A stretch of DNA of 23,421 bases, taken from assembly GCA_002366725.1 (NCBI GenBank), contig DFBT01000061.1, forward strand, positions 1 through 23,421. Direction: 5' to 3'. The DNA is from Caldifarciminota bacterium UBA3073 (GTDB lineage Bacteria; Hydrothermota; UBA3073). The position numbers and the translations under genes were made by a program. Within the stretch, counting starts at the first letter, position 1. The number at the start of each line of letters is the position of its first letter. The notes below the pieces were generated by a model, which searched no databases, was not told the DNA's origin, and saw only the letters and a program-made list of their open reading frames with translations. Shown piece by piece: positions 21,889-23,421 of this stretch.

Positions 21889-22392
21889 TCATACGGCATA
21901 GACTCGTCTCAGTTGGCTCCGCCAGAAAATGAAGAGAGATGACAGAGACACGGCGAGAGAATATATGACAATACCAATGATATGTGATGGACTCTCAAGA
22001 GTTAAAGAAAAATGAACCATCGTGGTTGACACCCTCTCTATTAAGGCTCCGATGGCACCGGGCTGACGGGTAAGGTGAAAGGAGAGTACGGCGATAACCC
22101 AGGCGGCTATCCCGTATGCAATGGAGACCGCCACCCGCCAGTTCAAGTGGGGTCTTACATAGACCGCTTTTCTCTCGGGAATAATTGCGAGGACCCTTTC
22201 AATAACGGCGGCGGGCGCCTCTGACAGCGGTCTTTCTCGAAGCATGGATTCCATTTGTTTCTGCAGCTCAAACTCTTTTTTACACCTTTCACATATCTCC
22301 AAATGCTCTTTTAATCTCTTTTCTTCACCCATTGTGAGGTCTCTTGAAAAGAAGCGGACGATCATCTGCCTGTATTCCCCACATTCGTTCAT
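21889..22392 (-). CDS. Membrane anti-sigma factor with zinc-finger domain
   Basis: The 167-residue protein opens with an anti-sigma zinc-finger (ZAS/zf-HC2): C4, then H30-LEI-C34-ER-C37 in LKEHLEICERCKKE. Two hydrophobic segments follow (about 86-107 and 137-156), so both ends probably face the cytoplasm. Such proteins hold their partner sigma factor until a signal arrives. Its ATG overlaps the sigma factor stop (ATGA), typical of a sigma/anti-sigma pair. The input signal is not deducible. Confidence 0.88.
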   Translation of the reverse strand: MNECGEYRQMIVRFFSRDLTMGEEKRLKEHLEICERCKKEFELQKQMESMLRERPLSEAPAAVIERVLAIIPERKAVYVRPHLNWRVAVSIAYGIAAWVIAVLSFHLTRQPGAIGALIERVSTTMVHFSLTLESPSHIIGIVIYSLAVSLSSLFIFWRSQLRRVYAV

Positions 22393-22949
22393 AAAACCCC
22401 CGACTTTTTCATTTTTTCTCTCAAATATACCTTTGCCCTGAAAAGATAAGTCTTCACCGTTCCCATTGGGATTCCCATAATTTCGCCTATATCGTTGTAC
22501 GAAATCCCCTCAAAATAATAAAAGTTCAATGCCATCCGATATCTTTCGGGCATCGAATCAACCAGGGCATACAGGACTCGTGCTCTCTCCTCCTTCAACA
22601 CCATTTTCTCGGCATCGGGACCGTTGCTGGAGAGGTTAAACATACTATCCAGTGGCTCGTAGGATTCGAGGGGATCGCTTTTTGCCTTTCTTATATGATC
22701 GAGACAGTGATTATAGGCAATCCTGTACATCCAGGTCGAGAGCTTGGACCTCCCGTCAAACTGGTAAATATTCTTGTAAATCTTGACAAATATATCCGAT
22801 ACCAGATCGTCAATTTTATTTTTATTGTACACCATCCTGTTCACAATGGTATAGAGCATATTTTTATACTCGATGAAAAGTTTCTCAAAAGCCCGTTTAT
22901 CACCACTCTTCAGTCTCCCGATAAAGTCTTTGTCTATATCTTTGTTCAT
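22389..22949 (-). CDS. ECF-type RNA polymerase sigma factor
   Basis: From the chosen start MNKDIDKDFIGRL the protein has 186 residues, a standard ECF length. Sigma region 2 is clear (FEKLFIEYKNMLYTIVNRMV, DDLVSDIFVKIYKN, KLSTWMYRIAYNHCLDHIRK), as is region 4 with its helix-turn-helix (MPERYRMALNFYYFEGISYN, DIGEIMGIPMGTVKTYLFRA). The frame is open up to 23051, but a promoter at 22984-23012 lies inside that extension, so initiation at 22949 is preferred; no good Shine-Dalgarno is seen there (AAGGGGG is about 20 nt away). It forms an operon with the anti-sigma gene. Its own promoter looks like the housekeeping type, so autoregulation is not evident. Confidence 0.92.
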   Translation of the reverse strand: MNKDIDKDFIGRLKSGDKRAFEKLFIEYKNMLYTIVNRMVYNKNKIDDLVSDIFVKIYKNIYQFDGRSKLSTWMYRIAYNHCLDHIRKAKSDPLESYEPLDSMFNLSSNGPDAEKMVLKEERARVLYALVDSMPERYRMALNFYYFEGISYNDIGEIMGIPMGTVKTYLFRAKVYLREKMKKSGVL

Positions 22950-22983
22950 AGTAATAAGACGAACAAATTCCCCCTTTGTTTCA

Positions 22984-23012
22984 AGTATAACAAATTTTTT
23001 TATAAAAGTCAA
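22984..23012 (-). promoter_or_regulatory. Sigma-70 type promoter for sigma/anti-sigma operon
   Basis: On the minus strand TTGACT (23007-23012), 17-bp AT-rich spacer, TATACT (22984-22989). Transcription would start near 22977, about 28 nt before the chosen ATG. Confidence 0.75.
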
Positions 23013-23072
23013 GCTAAATTTTTTGAAACAATTACGAAGATATTCAGTCAAAGTGTAGTGAGATGTAAGAAA

Positions 23073-23229
23073 GGGGTCAGGCTCAAGTATTCAAGTATCT
23101 TGAGTTGCTATCTCTATATTACATTATAGATATACCTATGCCCTGATGAAAATCATATCCATTTTTGCAAATTGAAGAAACTCATTCAAAACTATAAAAA
23201 TAAATACTTGAATACTTGAGCCTGACCCC
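23073..23229. mobile_element. 157-bp non-autonomous element with 26-bp perfect terminal inverted repeats
   Basis: The left end GGGGTCAGGCTCAAGTATTC.. (23073-23098) is the exact reverse complement of the right end ..TACTTGAGCCTGACCCC (23204-23229). GTAAGA outside the left end and TCTTAC outside the right end extend the match with small gaps. The inside (~105 bp) is AT-rich and has no gene. GGGGTCAGG ends are known from REP/MITE-like elements mobilised by IS200-type or related transposases; that assignment here is by resemblance only. It lies across the end of the partial gene at the right edge. Confidence 0.8.
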
Positions 23230-23421
23230 AAGTCTTACAATCCAACCAAGAGCACCACATAAATCTCCAGTTAATACACCTGTACCTGTCTGTAGGGATA
23301 TTCTTACAACTGAATTGATTATCGAATCTGTTCTGTTGGCTTCTTCCAGCTCTACCTTCTCTAAATCCATAAAATCAGGGGTTCCCGATGCCAAAATAGC
23401 GCAGATAATTACAATCTTCAT
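23182..23421 (-). CDS. Partial unidentified gene, 3' end replaced by the inverted-repeat element
   Basis: The frame enters at the right window edge and runs left. The visible part (MKIVIICAILASGTPDF ... TGVLTGDLCGALGWIVR) is not recognised. The native-looking sequence ends at about 23230; the last 16 codons (GVRLKYSSIYFYSFE) are encoded by the element at 23073-23229. The gene therefore seems truncated. The terminal MKIVIICAILASG could be a signal-peptide start or simply an internal hydrophobic stretch, since the window cuts exactly there. Confidence 0.4.
   Translation of the reverse strand: MKIVIICAILASGTPDFMDLEKVELEEANRTDSIINSVVRISLQTGTGVLTGDLCGALGWIVRLGVRLKYSSIYFYSFE

Noticed and set aside
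22950..23051. Longer start of the sigma factor at 23051
   Set aside because: The extra 34 residues do not resemble sigma factors and a good promoter (22984-23012) lies within them.
22695..23129. Plus-strand open frames opposite the sigma/anti-sigma genes
   Set aside because: They mirror the minus-strand coding genes, have no family resemblance and no ribosome binding sites.
1..23421. CRISPR array, tRNA or rRNA gene
   Set aside because: Short repeats exist but none has regular spacers of about 30 bp, and no tRNA cloverleaf or rRNA-like stretch was recognised by eye.

Overview
The window looks like a bacterial chromosome segment of moderate GC content. Two exported proteins (10678-13736) end in a 'PNPFN/PNPFS ... 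WDG.D..G..V.SG.Y' C-terminal domain. This FlgD-like / type IX-type sorting domain is common in Bacteroidetes-related and candidate phyla such as WOR-3/Stahlbacteria, Cloacimonetes, KSB1 or Marinimicrobia, so an uncultured relative of these is my best guess from protein style. I cannot place it more precisely. Sigma-70 promoters are unusually easy to read: five sites have a -35 of TTGAC(A/T), exactly 17 bp, then a TATAAT-like -10.

Region 1 (1-6762) is an AT-rich defence-type locus. It holds the C-terminal end of a Fic/winged-helix protein cut by the window edge, two ORF6N DNA-binding proteins, a winged-helix gene remnant, type I restriction specificity (hsdS) and restriction (hsdR) subunits, and a YgjP-type metallopeptidase overlapping hsdR. 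No hsdM is visible; it presumably lies upstream. The region is peppered with short palindromic repeats, one of which sits in frame inside hsdR. Both ORF6N genes carry a 12-bp stem / 3-nt loop hairpin at nearly the same position with different sequence.

Region 2 (6780-13736) encodes a mostly exported or stand-alone set: a periplasmic double-DTG aspartic protease, a class I SAM methyltransferase, an M16 metallopeptidase preceded by a 20-codon leader ORF, and two sorting-domain exported proteins. The second of these has two low-complexity or palindromic insertions in frame. Intergenic 8576-8903 is a repeat cluster.

Region 3 (13764-20959) is one tightly packed operon behind a strong promoter and a ~210-nt leader: HD-domain hydrolase, fused one-chain aconitase-family enzyme, LeuC-like and LeuD-like subunits of a second aconitase-family enzyme, a CitD-CitE fusion (citrate lyase acyl carrier protein plus beta subunit) and CitF (alpha subunit). 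Together they suggest interconversion of citrate/isocitrate (or analogues) and cleavage to acetate plus oxaloacetate. The citrate lyase activation genes (citC, citG, citX) are not in the window.

Region 4 (21017-23421, minus strand) carries an ECF sigma factor / anti-sigma pair, then a separate promoter whose leader is related to that of the citrate operon, followed by a small P-loop kinase-like protein. At the right edge a 157-bp element with 26-bp perfect terminal inverted repeats interrupts another gene. No rRNA, tRNA or CRISPR array was seen.
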